A stretch of DNA of 64,000 bases, taken from assembly GCA_977006965.1 (NCBI GenBank), contig OZ345356.1, positions 992,001 to 1,056,000 on the forward strand, given 5' to 3'. Below the pieces are notes generated by a model. It did no database searches and had not been told where the DNA came from. It worked only from the letters and a program-made list of their open reading frames with translations. The translations under genes and the position numbers were made by a program. Origin of the DNA: Phymatolithon calcareum (lineage: Eukaryota > Rhodophyta > Florideophyceae > Hapalidiales). Below are positions 29,079 to 40,060 of the stretch, piece by piece. How positions within the stretch are numbered: position 1 is the stretch's first letter; the number at the start of each line of letters is the position of its first letter.

Positions 29079-29535
29079 CGTGCTTTACCGCCGTGTTGCA
29101 TTTCTGAACGTCGGACTCGACTCTGAGTGAGGATATTGACGTCAAAAGCATCTGAACACTAAAAATATCAATACTGGGTTGCTGTACCCAATCGAACCAG
29201 GACCCGAACACTGTAGTTCGTGCCTTTATGAGTGTTTACGAGAACGAATCTTCCCTTCAGTTGTTCTGCCTTTTACGATCTCGGCAACGACTCTACGCGC
29301 CACGATCCCGACAAGGATCTGCAGGTGTGTTGCCAAGATCAAGGCGCGGCGCCGAACGGCGGCGAGCGGGCGGCAGGTGATGGATATGGACCGGAGCGCG
29401 GGACGGCGATCACAGAAGTCTCCCTCAGTATTAAGACATGGTTCTAGTTGTTCAGCTTCTAGAATTTCATGATAAAATCGATTCGTACGTCTAATTTCGC
29501 GAGTTCTGCGGCTTTCTTTTCCGCCATTATACACA

Positions 29536-29823
29536 TCATGTCGAAATCGATCTGGGACCGTTCCGGGCGCCTTCATTGTTACGTTTTGCGTCAAATGCAG
29601 CTTTAATATGTTCAGGGAGAAGGTGTGAAGCCATCCATTCGACGCAAAGGCCACCCTGCACCCCGCACAGTTTGCAGTGTCTATTTTCCTGGTGGAGATG
29701 ACTATCCAACTCTCTTTCAAGATGGACCGGGTCTGACTGTTTACAGGTGGGCCCGTGACGGCGTATCTTCCCTTTGGAGTGCGTGCCGTAGTATGAGCAA
29801 CATGCAGGAAGAGCAGGGAGCAT
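29536..29823 (-). pseudogene. C2H2 zinc-finger-like fragment
   Basis: The 95-codon minus-strand frame contains CKLCGVQGGLC...SHLLPEH, spaced C-x2-C-x13-H-x4-H. A C2H2 finger in this context is often the N-terminal part of a LINE ORF, which would fit the LINE C-terminus 500 bp downstream on the same strand (28848-29078). The link is inference. A second overlapping frame (29226-29828) is also open on the same strand, so the reading frame is not certain. Confidence 0.35.
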
Positions 29824-29947
29824 TTCACGACAGAAGCAGAAGCCGGCCCCCTGTAAGCTGCATGATTTTCACTAGATTTTCTGTTGCCGTAGACAGCGTG
29901 GCGCCAAGTCTAACACTAGCTTTTTGATCTCCGTCCAGAAAATGGAT

Positions 29948-30057
29948 TGAAATCAAAATGAAAACGTAAGCGAAGGATTGTAGCGCAACGAAAAGTCTCT
30001 CAGGTGCAATGATTATTGACTAAGGGAGCTTCAATAAAACAGAAATCCATATATCCA
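29948..30057 (+). mobile_element. 110-bp LINE tail insertion with target duplication
   Basis: Flanked by a perfect 14-bp duplication TCCAGAAAATGGAT (29934-29947 and 30058-30071). The insert ends in GGGAGCTTCAATAAAACAGA, the common LINE 3' end of this window, and lacks any coding sequence: a severely 5'-truncated copy. Confidence 0.78.
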
Positions 30058-30759
30058 TCCAGAAAATGGATATCAAAATTGCAAGATCCCCAAGCGCAAA
30101 ATTCCTCCCCACGCCGGCAATAGAAGCGACACATTGCCTCGGCGAAATTCATACTGGAGCAAATGCAGCTTTGGATAACGACTCCATATGCTTTCCGTGT
30201 GCATAATTTGCCAAAAGAAGAGCTTGTTCAAACGCAAAAACTGACTCTGACTGCCATGTCGAAACACCTTTGAACAAACGATCTCCAACATTGAGTCGGA
30301 GCAGCGTGCAGACACTGCAGCTCGGTTGAAGGCATGACAGGAGCATGTAGAGATGGCCGGATGCGCGTTTTGACGAATTGGCTTCGCCTCTTAGTATTAA
30401 ATCATCTGATTTAGTCCATGGGTTTCGTCATGTGTCAGGTCCTCGCCAGATTTTGGACATCAGCATTGTGACTCTTGACGAGTGTGGGTTACACACAGTG
30501 TGCACCTCTGTAGTAGTGCAAGCGTCGGTCCTGTGGCCTCCATGTCGACGAGGTCGTACCCAAAGTGGAAGAGTTCGGCGAACTGTACTACTCGACCACA
30601 GGGGGATAGATGTTGATTTATTTTAAAAGCTCCCAAAAGCCTCAATTTGAGTAACAGCGCAACTTCTCGCTGTTTTCCATACTCATCGCTCTACTACCGT
30701 TCTAACATCTCCTTTCTTCTTTCTTTCTTTACTGCAGAAGACGTGAACTAGATTTAACA

Positions 30760-31998
30760 TCAGGGGTTCTCAAGCAACCCCTCATTGTTCTCGAATTTGA
30801 GTACTTCAGGCGGTTTCTCCCTACATAATTCCTCTACCGTTTTAGGGCCTACTCTACCAATAGTCTGCCGTCTTGATAGAGCACGCCCACTGCAGCGAAG
30901 AATTAAGAGATCAACAGTTTCTTTGGTTCCACCTGGACAGGCCTTGCACATGGGGTCGTATTCCGCCGAGCCATCGTCCTTCCGGTGAAAAGCTGCTACC
31001 AACGAGCAGCATTCAGCGGAAAGTTGATTTAGGATGACTTCGGCACGTCTGTGACTAATCCGGAGTTCTGGGAGTAGAAACTGTACACTTCTTGGTTTCA
31101 TCGAATGGCGCGGTTTAATTATGGACCGCGCGGCTTCCATGGTCAAGGGTTCGCCTTGATGCGTCACAATATCTGATTCCGCAATGCCTCGACGAGCAAG
31201 CTCGTCGGGTTTCTCTTTTCCAGCTATCCCACAGTGGCTTGGAACCCAAATCGCCTCGATGGTAACGTTGCCCTCCATCAATGCCTCCATGGCTTCCCAC
31301 AACTTCCTTGTCATTTCGCCATACATCCGAGGCTGTCCGGCCAATGCATCCAGGCAGCTCCTACTGTCGGTGAACCACCGAATGTGTTGTCCTCCATCGA
31401 ATTCCAGTTGTTGTACGGCTTCGAAAGCTCTGACCGCCGCGAATACCTCGGCGTCGAAGGACGAACCGATCGCTCCCGTGCTCATGCCAATTTCCTTCAG
31501 TACGTTGTCCCCGCGTAAGATCAAGATACCTGCGCCACCGACCTGATTGGGGATGCTTCGGAACATATCGAGAGTGTCGCCGTCCTCGTCGCAGATGGTG
31601 ACACGCATCTGGGAGTCAGTGGGGGACGTCTGATACGCGTGTTCGTCCCCATCGTCGTATATCAGCAGAATGTCCGGTTGTTTCCGATGTCGAGATTCAA
31701 ACTTCCGGACGGCTGGGATACCTCTGTGCTGAGCAGCGTCAAAGGTCCTGATGTTGGCGGTGTACCATCCTTCATCCCATCGGACAGAAACTCTTTCGTT
31801 TTCGGCTAGGCTCTGCAGAGCTGTTTCCGGTATTACACCAACGCTGCCATCCGTCCATATTTCAATGTCCGCCGGGTGTTCCGCGTTCCTTTCCCAAATG
31901 AACCTTCCCGCTGTCTCCAGTTTTTCTGCCTCGTCGGCCTGTGCGGAGACTGGCGTGTAAAGAATTGACAGTCGGCCCGCCGAGCGGTTAACATCTCC
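30760..31998 (-). pseudogene. LINE RNase H domain and C-terminus
   Basis: Open from just after a TAA at 31999 to the stop at 30760. RNase H motifs in order are IEIWTDGSVG, SSFDAEVFAAVRAF, WFTDSRSCLDAL and IWVPSHCGIAGKEKPDELAR, carrying the D-E-D-D/H acidic set. A Cys/His cluster follows (DPMCKACPGGTKETVDLLIL), then the end CREKPPEVLKF. The Met at 31608 is internal. The upstream RT part is in another frame, so this copy is inactive. RNase H removes the RNA strand during cDNA synthesis. Confidence 0.85.
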
Positions 31999-32249
31999 TT
32001 AATCCGAGTTTCTCTCCCTGTGAGGGCCCGAGTAAGTCTTTTTGCATTCATATTCCGTTTCTTTGTCCATCTTCATATACGTTGCAACACGATAAGCTCA
32101 ACCACAGCACCAGTCCCAAAGTACTTCGCCAGAACGGATTTTGTCCACAAAGGAACTCAATTGAAAATGACTCTCAGGCATCTCAACCGCGCAGTTCTGT
32201 CCCTTATATATAGCAGTCCTGGTAGGTCGTTCGATACTCCGATCGGGGT

Positions 32250-32967
32250 TTAAACTGTCCGGCCCTCTTCTACCAACGACCAGACTTTGACTGTTGCTTG
32301 TAGGCGTCGCGTTTTTGACACCATACCTTCTTCCCCTTGTTTCAGAGCTTCTTTAAGGTGTTCCTCTTCCCCGAGATACCCAATTTCCTTTGATACGTCT
32401 TCCAGATCATCTTCTCTTCCCTGGTATTCTTCTGAAAGCTCCAGGAACTTCCTCCGTCTTACCAAGCTTAGGGCGAACCTTTCAGCCTGGTGCATTCGAT
32501 ACTCGGCATATTTTCCGAAAACGTATCTGTAGAAAAGACCTTCTGCTGCTTCAATTGCGGATAGTAGTTGTTTCGTGATCGGGGTCAGGCGAATGGCATA
32601 CTCCCATTTGGGGAGAATCAACAACTTGAAAATCCTGATGCACGTGGCTGGTTGGATTCCTATGACGCTCAAGCCAATTTGGCGGAGTTTGTGTATACCT
32701 CCCATCGCATTCCGAACTCTTGAGATTGCTGTATCGTCGCTGACTCCGTTGTTGTTCATACTGATCCCGAGGTAGGACAGTCTCCAGGCCTGGTGCAGCT
32801 CTTTTCCTGCAAAGAAGAATTTCTTCTTTGGGAGTCCTTTCTACTTAAGGACCTCGCTCTTTCCTGGCTTTGTGTTCCATTTCATGGAGTTCTCGGCTGC
32901 CCGCTTCGTAGCTATGTCCAATAGTTTTTGCAATTCTTTTGCATTCTTTGCCTGAAGAAGAACGTCA
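32250..32967 (-). pseudogene. LINE reverse transcriptase, C-terminal part
   Basis: Starts at the truncation point with ..DVLLQAKNAKELQKLLD, the segment that follows the catalytic YADD, then MKWNTKPGKSEVLK, a TAG near 32843, ELHQAWRLSYLGISMNNNGV and PATCIRIFKLLILPKWEYAI. The end of this frame is rich in Glu/Lys. The catalytic core is absent. Confidence 0.82.
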
Positions 32968-32983
32968 ACTCGACCACAGGCGG

Positions 32984-33767
32984 TCCAGGAAAATGCACTG
33001 TTTTGAGGTCTGAGCTTGGAGCTTGTGCGCGATCTCCTTTTCTGATTGCCTGTCCCCGTTTCTCGTACGATCTCTTGTGGGATATGATAAGCACAATGCC
33101 CCTGTTATATGCCTTTCCGAATCTTGGTCAGCAGTCGGCGGACCTCGACTACTAGTACCGCTTGCCGACGCAATCAGTTGGACAGTATCAAACTGCAACT
33201 CTAAGTTAGCCCTTTCCCGCACACGTGGGAGACATGATGTGGCGATGTCCGGCCTCTGCTGACCTTTGCTTTACCATGGTTTGTCGTGAGACACATATAT
33301 TGTTGGGCACAACGCTATAGACTTAACGCACCGTTTTTGGTCCGATTCCGGTGATTAATCCGCCTTGTGAGTAATCCCGATGGCTCGCCAAGATATTTCT
33401 GTAGCTATCCACATGTACTCCGTGGTGTTGAACCTGGCAGAGATTGGATGGGAGGCGGAAAATAATACATCCAGTCCGAGCCTTGGGTGCTGTAAACTGG
33501 TATGACCGGCTGTACACCCAACAACGTGCGCAATGCGTTTACTTAATTTCTATGCTCTCAGTCTTGTGACTAAATCAGTCAGTTGCGATTGTCAAGTGGA
33601 GTCCCTGGGCTATTCACACAAGATTCATCTTCTTGCCATATACGGTAAAACTGGGATTTTCAAGATATAGGGAATGCCATTGATTTCTTTTAGCAGCTCA
33701 GAAACGGAAACCAGTACTGTACTTAAGTCTTCCTGGGCCGAGGGTACCACATGGAATAAATTCAAGC
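32984..33767. other. spacer
   Basis: Short open frames on both strands at 32928-33262 and 33323-33517 with no recognisable motif. It continues the pre-insertion sequence interrupted by the LINE at 30606-32967. Confidence 0.4.
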
Positions 33768-33779
33768 CTTGAAAACGAT

Positions 33780-33853
33780 TTTTTTGATTTGCAACTGTTT
33801 AGTTGTTTATTTGAAAGCCCTCATTAACACTCCTAAGACTGTACGGGAGCAGT
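33780..33853 (-). mobile_element. 74-bp LINE tail insertion with target duplication
   Basis: Nearly the same tail as 34141-34187 (GTTTAGTTGTTTATTTGAAA, then GCCCTCATTAACACTCC, read on the plus strand), flanked by a perfect 12-bp duplication CTTGAAAACGAT (33768-33779 and 33854-33865). It has only the last few dozen bases of a LINE, so it was truncated almost at birth. Confidence 0.8.
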
Positions 33854-34187
33854 CTTGAAAACGATGCACTACAAGTAGAAGTCAAGGCGTAGTTTAACCT
33901 CTATCTTGCTCGCGAACCACCTTTCGAATTAACGGCAATGCGCCATCCAGGGAAGGCACCGGATAGCAGTGAGCGAGTGACGTTCTCCCCGGGGACATAT
34001 TCTCCCTTCCGGAGACTGGTCAATTTTGGCTTTCAGTCTTTTACAGTAGACGGAACTGGATTTTGCTCTTTCCTTCTTATAGCCAACCGCTTATTGCAAC
34101 GGCCAAATTGGAAATTCTGAGATGCTTATTTTCTTTGAGTAAATGTTTAGTTGTTTATTTGAAAGCCCTCATTAACACTCCTAAGAC

Positions 34188-34450
34188 TTTTATAATTCAA
34201 GTTTATTTAAGAGCCCCAAAGACTTCCGAAGATATGGGCAAGGCTTCCTCTGATGCTTCCCACCTTTGTGCAACTCACGAATCGCCTACCAGAATGGCGG
34301 ACGGGAAAACCCAGGATTCAAGTAATCCTATCGCAGTCCTCCACGTGGTTGCTGATCCTTGGACTGAACCTCTTTTTGCCTTGCCTTCTGCGAATCAATA
34401 CAGGCCTTCTTCGTTCTCCATGCGTTTTGTGAGCGTCTTGCTAAATAGTA
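34188..34450 (-). mobile_element. small LINE insertion, nested, minus orientation
   Basis: Reads on the minus strand as the last codons (..LLLFSKTLIERM-like) and 3' region of the RNase H-less LINE family, ending GGGGCTCTTAAATAAACTTG. Flanked by the 12-bp repeat ACTCYTAAGACT (34176-34187 and 34451-34462, one mismatch). Closely matches 56404-56680. Confidence 0.78.
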
Positions 34451-34541
34451 AGAGACTCTTAAGACTACACGGAAGCAGCTTTTCATAACTTGTTCATTCT
34501 AGTATACCACCTGGTCCCTAATACAGACACTCATCGTTTTC

Positions 34542-35129
34542 CAACAAACCAATCCTCGCAAACACTTCGATCGAAATTTCTGGAAATGGAAGGAGACCGC
34601 CTAGAGTCGAAACGGAAAAGAAAGATACCATACGACAAGACAAGAGAATTGTCAGCAATCCTCAAGTTCCCCAAGGTGAAGCACAGACAACTCGCGCTGC
34701 AGTATGTCTGTGGCAGATTCCCACAGGTGTCAACAACAAGTATGACTGAAGAATTCGGCACCAGAGCCAGAGAGCATGTGGAGACCCTTGAACGCACGCT
34801 AGCAGGGTACGAACTCGAAGGAGAAAAACGACTGGAAACAGAAAAGGCGCTAGATGTGCTCTTACTACTTAGCAAGACACTCATAGAACGCATGGAGAAC
34901 GAAGAAGACCTGTATTAATCCGCAGAATGCAAGGCAAAAAGTGGTCGAGTCCAAGCACCAACAATCCCGTAGAGGACTGAGATATGACTACTTTGAGTTG
35001 TGAGTTTTCCCGTCCGCCATACTGGTGGACGTTTCGTGAGCTACACAAAGGTATGTAGCATCAGAGGAAGCCTTGCCCACATCTTCGGAAGTCTGTGGGG
35101 CTTTTAAATAAACTTGAAAGGAAAAAAAA
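34542..35129 (+). mobile_element. small LINE insertion, nested, plus orientation, with poly(A)
   Basis: Codes MEGDRLESKRKRKIPYDKTR...SKTLIERMENEEDLY (34587-34918) then the 3' region, ending GGGGCTTTTAAATAAACTTG, AAAGG and an A-run. Flanked by a perfect 13-bp duplication ACTCATCGTTTTC (34529-34541 and 35130-35142). The coding segment is about 110 codons, 5'-truncated; the protein end is intact. With 34188-34450 it forms an inverted pair about 90 bp apart. Confidence 0.85.
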
Positions 35130-35256
35130 ACTCATCGTTTTCACATTGTGGTTACGCTGTAGATTAGTGGAGTCTAATGCCTTCTCCGTTCTTAACATAT
35201 TTCCGGAGTCCAGTTCTTTCTTTCTTTCTTTATTGCAGATGACGTCAATTTTTAAG

Positions 35257-36324
35257 TTAACGCCTAAACTTGCTCTCGAGCAAGTTCTCTTCGTTCAAAT
35301 ATTGGATTATCGCTACGGGTTTCTCTCTGCACAGATCTTCTACCGTTTTGCTCCGAACTCTGCCGATGAATTTCCGTCGACTAACAGCCCGACCCGAACA
35401 ATGTAGGATCATATGTTCCACAGTTTCCTTCACAACATACGGGCATTTCTTGCACATTGGGTCGTGAGGAAGTGGCTCATTCTCGTTGTGTCCATGGTGA
35501 AAGCTGGCGACGATTGGACAGCAATTAGTTATGAGCTGGTTGAGTATTACCTCAGCCCGTCTATGTGAGATGTGTAGGTCTTCCGGGAGTGTCGGGATGG
35601 TAACTGGTTTGCTTCTACAAGGCGGTTTGATAATGGATCGTGCCGCTTCCATGGTGAGAGGTACCGCTTGATGTGATAGCAGGCTTGATTCCGAGATTCC
35701 CCGGCGCGCGAGCTCATCAGCAGCCTCATTTTTCGGGACTCCGCAGTGACTCGGTATCCAAATGCCTTCTATGTGAATCTCCTGTGCCATAATTTGTTCC
35801 ATAAGATTCCATAGTTACCGAACCATCTCTCCAAACATCCGCGGCTGGCCGTTGAGTGCGTCTATGCAGCTCTTGCTGTCGGTGAACCATCGGATAGTGC
35901 TGCCGCGCATTATCGGTAGACTGGATGCTGCCTGAAATGCGTGTACGGCCGCAAACGCCTCGGCGTCGAATGAGGAGCCAACGGCCCCAGCGGACAGCCC
36001 TTCTTCCAGTATCGCTTCTTCTCCGCGCAGCACCAAAACGCCCGCACCACCGACCTGCGGTGGGATTGTACGGTACATGTCGAGTGTGTCATCATCTTCA
36101 TCGCATAGGATAACGCGCTGCTTCGAGGCCGTCGGGGTCGTTTCGTAGGCATACTCGTCGGAGTCCAGTTCATACCATGTTATGTTCTTGCATACGGTTT
36201 CCAGGTGGCGCTCTGCTGCCGTTGCGAATGTATCAGATATTAGCGCCGTGCTCACATGAGGGAGCCTGCCGCTTGCGTATTTTATGGCCAGCTGTCGATG
36301 TCGCACCTTGGGAAACCTGAGCAT
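35257..36324 (-). pseudogene. LINE linker and RNase H, one nonsense codon
   Basis: Begins LRFPKVRHRQLAIKYASGRLPH, a conserved linker, then RILCDED..TLDMYR, SSFDAEAFAAVHAF, WFTDSKSCIDALNGQ, a TAA at 35815-35817, and in the same frame IEGIWIPSHCGVPKNEAADEL and the Cys/His segment DPMCKKCPYVVKETVEHMIL. The sister copy has Lys at the TAA position. Ends LNEENLLESKFRR at 35257. Confidence 0.85.
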
Positions 36325-36359
36325 GGTCGGGATATTGTCCGGTTCTCTGAGATGCTTAT

Positions 36360-37490
36360 GAGGCGCAACTAGTAGGATTAATTTTACGGCGTGCTAAAGA
36401 CATCATCAACAGAAGAAGTACATTCAGATAGGCGTTAGAAAAACTCAAAATGGGCTGCAGACTTTCTGAGGGCACACCGCACATGAAGCTCGAAACACAA
36501 GTTTCCAAGATGGGAGATTGTAATCACTGAGAGTGAAAAGACAAGGTTGGGTTTATCTTGGAAAGGGGTGATCTCTCTCTGATGAGATGATGAGATGCTC
36601 TCTACTAAAAATACGAAGCGCGAACGACATAAGTAGGCTTCCGATTGCATTCCAGCCATGGGGTTGGCTGGAAGCATATTGCGTGCTTCCTGCTCGCAGA
36701 ACATATGCCGGGATTTAGGTCGCCTATTCCTGCAGCTTCTGGCGCCACTGCATCATTGCGTGTCTACAAGCTGTTGTGGCCATCTGATATAACATGAAGA
36801 AAGGAGCATAGGTGATGCCTGCTTCACAATGTCTGCAAACTTGGAAATCTGGGAGGCATTTGTTACATCATGTGAGTTTGGAGAGGCAAGGATCACGAAC
36901 CAGTGGATGAACTCTGTTAACTCTTAAATTCCTTAGATCTCATGTCCGCAAGATCTCGGCAGACGCACTACTTATGTGATCGTAATTAAGCGGATTTATT
37001 AGGAAAGTAGAACGTGTCCCAACTGGAGGAAAGCCGGTACCTTTCTGAGCATATTCTACTAGAATGGAAAAATTTCAGCTTCCTTAATCGGAATTACATA
37101 GAATCACGTCAATGGCTCTAGCCACTTCAATCTCTTCTGCCGGGGTCCACGTAGGCTTCTTCAAGATTCTTCTGAGTGTTTAACTGCCCATCCTACTTGA
37201 CTGCCCATATCTTCAATTAACTTTGGTGCGTTTCTCGGAAAAAGGCCAACAAAGCACCTTGCGCAAAGAATTCCGTATCTGATTCTTTCATCCTCAGTGC
37301 TTGCTGCGGTATACTATTCTTGGCGAACGTAATTTTCCTGGTGCGGTGCTCTTCTTGCTGCTTCCATACTCGCCGGAGGCCAAATCTATCTTAAATGTCT
37401 GTTGTCGTGTTTGATTCCGGTGTACAGTCGAGAGTTTTGCGTTTTAGCTCTGCCCGCTGTGAAATAAGGAATAGGGACTCCGCGAATCAT
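36360..37490. other. spacer
   Basis: No gene recognised. Short frames only. A GATGAGATGATGAGATGC repeat at 36580-36597 is simple sequence. Confidence 0.4.
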
Positions 37491-37494
37491 AGTA

Positions 37495-37720
37495 TTTATG
37501 GAAAATGATCTACCGCACCAACAGTGGAGTAATTTTCCCCCGTCGAGGTGCTGAAGTAGTCCAGAAGTGGATTTTTGCAGTCCACTGAATCGTGTTACAC
37601 CAAAAACCGAAAAGAAACTCTTCTTTAGACAGAATCCGGCCAAAATTTCTTGGCACTAAGAAAGCTGCCCCCAGCGTCAGCAGATGCGTTGGCTACTTTC
37701 AAATAAAAATCTACGTTGGC
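37495..37720 (+). repeat. dispersed repeat, copy near 37.6 kb
   Basis: Shares with 46905-47045 the words ATTTTCCCC, GAGGTGC, TTTTTGNA, GTGTTACA, AGACAGAATC and TTGGCACT in the same order and spacing. Its right end (CCCAGCGTC, CAGATGCGTTGG, ACT, AAATAAA) matches 24101-24165 (CCAAGCGTCTGCTGATGCG...). Probably an unclassified short interspersed repeat or LTR. Confidence 0.55.
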
Positions 37721-37729
37721 AAGTTTTTG

Positions 37730-39010
37730 CTGTCCTGTCGTGCACGCACTCGCGCGCTGCACAGGATCCCTTCGTTTGCTGCGAAGAACCCGTCCCGAAA
37801 GGGGCGAACAGGAAGCAGAGAAGGCACTCGGGATGCGATAAGTTTCTCCACCAAACTCTAACACCAAACATCGACGTGGTAATGCTGACCAGAGACCTAC
37901 GATGAAACATCTTTGTCACATTCTTAGCATGGTCGAGCGCCCCCTGGTCCGCCACGTGCTGCTACAATGCGTCAGACCAACGCCAGAATCACTCTTTGGT
38001 AACGTACCTGGACGAGACGTGAAAGCTGCAGTCAAACTCGCTAACGTTGGGATGGAATGGAAGAATATTAGACCCTCGAATCGCTGCTAGCCCCCGTAGG
38101 AGAAAAGGCAAAATGAATAAATGAATGAATAATGGTTGCAAATATGAATAGTACAGTGGCGCCGAATTTCACCGTGGGGGAGTTTATCTGGGCGGGCATT
38201 CTACTTTGTCTCTTTTGAATGAGCTCCATTTCGTGATTTCTGAGACTGTCGCGGCTCTACACGCACCTGCGCAGTGTTCGCTGGCGACTGCAAAGCTTAT
38301 AGTCTGCGTCCGTCCTGGACAATCAATCAGATTCCGACCGGTCGGTATTTTTCTGAATTCGGTCTGGATCGGACAATTTTCCTGCCGATGTTATGCTCTT
38401 GTGTAGCCAATTCCAGAGCACGGAACCCAGTCTAATTCCTCCCCAGATAATATCATGGGATTTGTCTGAACGACAGTATTTTTATTATAGTTAAATGCAA
38501 ATTCGGAATGCGCTCGTCGGAAACTGAAGCCCTGCAATCGGCCATGAAATTTTTGCTATTGCTCGCATCTGCATTTTGCTACATCTGCTGCATTGCTGTC
38601 CCGAAAAGTCGGTTCTAGTGAAACGGGAGGGATCCCAATCAAAAATAAGAATTAAAATTCTAAACGCGGGACACAGGACTCACTGGCTGTCGATATTGAC
38701 TGGTGATCTGGGTTGAGATTAGAATAAGAGGAAATTTGACCCCAATATGCACGCTTGCGACAAATATATCCTCCATACCATAAATCCCGTTCGCAGTCGT
38801 CATGCATCAACGCGACAGTGGCACTGCCCCGCCGTCCGCAATGTCTCTCTCGACGCGCGCATACACCGTCGTCGGTCCCCCTTGAATCGTCAGTTTTGCA
38901 TTCCTTCACGTCGTACCTTATAGATAACAATCAACAGTATACCTTCCGCAACCTCAACATTCCATCAGAGCAGGGAGCGCGCAGAAACCGCTACAGTTCG
39001 AATTGTTTGC
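37730..39010. other. spacer upstream of the methyltransferase gene
   Basis: Several overlapping short frames in this GC-richer stretch, none recognisable. It contains the presumed promoter of the FkbM-type gene; I see no certain TATA box. A TATTTTTATTATAGTTAAATG run lies at 38467-38487. Confidence 0.4.
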
Positions 39011-39022
39011 GCTATCTGCATC

Positions 39023-40060
39023 ATGACGGCGACTGGTCCGCGCGCAAAGCGATTGGGCATGCGCGCAGCCCGCGCCACAATGCCCTCCACAGCCCTGGTC
39101 ATCGCTGGTTTCTGCGCTGGATGGGTCCTTTCCTCCACATCGAATCGCGCTACAATTGACCTCCCGGTCCCACTGCACAGTCCTCCGCTGCCTTATGGCT
39201 TGCTGTCCGACGCGCTGTTCGTCCAGGGCCTTTCCCACATTGCATTCCACACCGAAGAGGCGAAGCGCTCTCTCGCCGGACTTGTCGCACCACGCCATGG
39301 GCCGCCGGGGGCGGTTGGAGTTGTTGGCGTTGAATGGGGTTCTGAAGTGTCCATGTTCGCTGAGCTCGGCTATCGTGTACATGCGTTTGAACCTGTGCAA
39401 CAGTTCCATGCTTCGATACAACGCATGCTGACAGCAAACAAACGGCGTGCGGAGGACGGTGTGGAGAGGCGGTGGGATGTACACCTGCACAAAATTGCGG
39501 TCGGAGAGCTTCGCAGCGGAAACGTGACCGTGGCCTACAACACCGATCATTCGAGAATAACCGAAACGGTGCGCCGCGGACGCGTCGATGACTTTATTCG
39601 TGATGAGCTTGTCGTTCTCTCGCTTGACATCCAAGGCGATGAGCTGGATGTACTCAAAGGAGCTACACAGTTGCTCAGTCGTAAAGTCGGTGTGCGCTCA
39701 CTTTGGATTGAGATCTTTCCGTGCAACACCAAGGTGCTGGAAATCTTTCGTCTCCTCGATCCCGACTATGTCCTGTTCGACTTCGTGCCATGGGGTCTGC
39801 CCGTCGTTAACAAAAAGCTTGCGACGAAAACCGTGAGTCTTACCGATCACCCACGCTACTTACCGGAGGAAGGAATAACACGGCCCTCTAGGTTTGAGCA
39901 GTACTTCAGCTGGATGTGTGAGCAGCGCCGCAGCCATTTCAAGTGGATGCAGAGCGACGTGCTGGCAGTGCGACGCGATCTTGTCACAAAGGAGTTTCTG
40001 ACGAAGCTCGGTATGCTAGCGAACGATCTCTTTGTACAGGCAGTGAAAAGGCGAATGTGA
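39023..40060 (+). CDS. FkbM-family methyltransferase, membrane-anchored
   Basis: An intact intronless gene of 345 residues. After a basic N-terminus, residues about 20-37 (STALVIAGFCAGWVLSS) form one membrane anchor, suggesting a Golgi/ER type II protein. The Rossmann-type SAM-binding start is VVGVEWGSEVSMFAELGYRVHAFEPV (about 95-122), with EP as the ribose-binding acidic end of strand 2. KIAVGELRSGNVTVAY, VDDFIRDELVVLSLDIQGDELDVLKGA and WIEIFP are the later FkbM blocks. FkbM proteins methylate oxygen atoms, often on sugars. In a carbohydrate-rich alga a cell-wall polysaccharide is a reasonable guess, not shown. In-frame ATGs at 39023 and 39056 are both possible starts. Confidence 0.85.
   Translation: MTATGPRAKRLGMRAARATMPSTALVIAGFCAGWVLSSTSNRATIDLPVPLHSPPLPYGLLSDALFVQGLSHIAFHTEEAKRSLAGLVAPRHGPPGAVGVVGVEWGSEVSMFAELGYRVHAFEPVQQFHASIQRMLTANKRRAEDGVERRWDVHLHKIAVGELRSGNVTVAYNTDHSRITETVRRGRVDDFIRDELVVLSLDIQGDELDVLKGATQLLSRKVGVRSLWIEIFPCNTKVLEIFRLLDPDYVLFDFVPWGLPVVNKKLATKTVSLTDHPRYLPEEGITRPSRFEQYFSWMCEQRRSHFKWMQSDVLAVRRDLVTKEFLTKLGMLANDLFVQAVKRRM

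Larger units (their letters stand above)
30606..32967 (-). mobile_element. LINE copy with RNase H, truncated inside the RT motif
   Basis: Minus-strand non-LTR element: end of reverse transcriptase, linker, RNase H, 3' untranslated region with a TTTCTTTCTTTC repeat, and tail GGGAGCTTTTAAAATAAATC. It is flanked by a 16-bp duplication ACTCGACCACAGGSGG (30590-30605 and 32968-32983, one mismatch). The 5' end is truncated at what should be the YADD motif (only ..VDVLLQAKN is left). Target duplications of this size and 5' truncation are typical of target-primed reverse transcription. Confidence 0.88.
34130..36345 (-). mobile_element. LINE copy with RNase H, carrying two nested LINE insertions
   Basis: Flanked by a perfect 14-bp duplication TCTGAGATGCTTAT (34116-34129 and 36346-36359). 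On the minus strand it reads linker and RNase H (36324-35257), a 3' region with TTTCTTTCTTTC, then a tail ending GGGCTTTCAAATAAACAAC near 34155. Two smaller LINE copies (34188-34450 and 34542-35129) interrupt the tail, each with its own duplication. Without them the copy is about 1.4 kb and 5'-truncated. Confidence 0.85.

Noticed and set aside
30785-31546. Plus-strand frames at 30.8-31.5 kb
   Set aside because: Antisense to the LINE RNase H domain.
34188-35129. Twin-priming inversion of a single LINE
   Set aside because: Both arms contain the 3' tail and each has its own target duplication, so they are two separate insertions.
39150-39634. Minus-strand frames over the FkbM gene
   Set aside because: Antisense shadows of a gene with clear family motifs.
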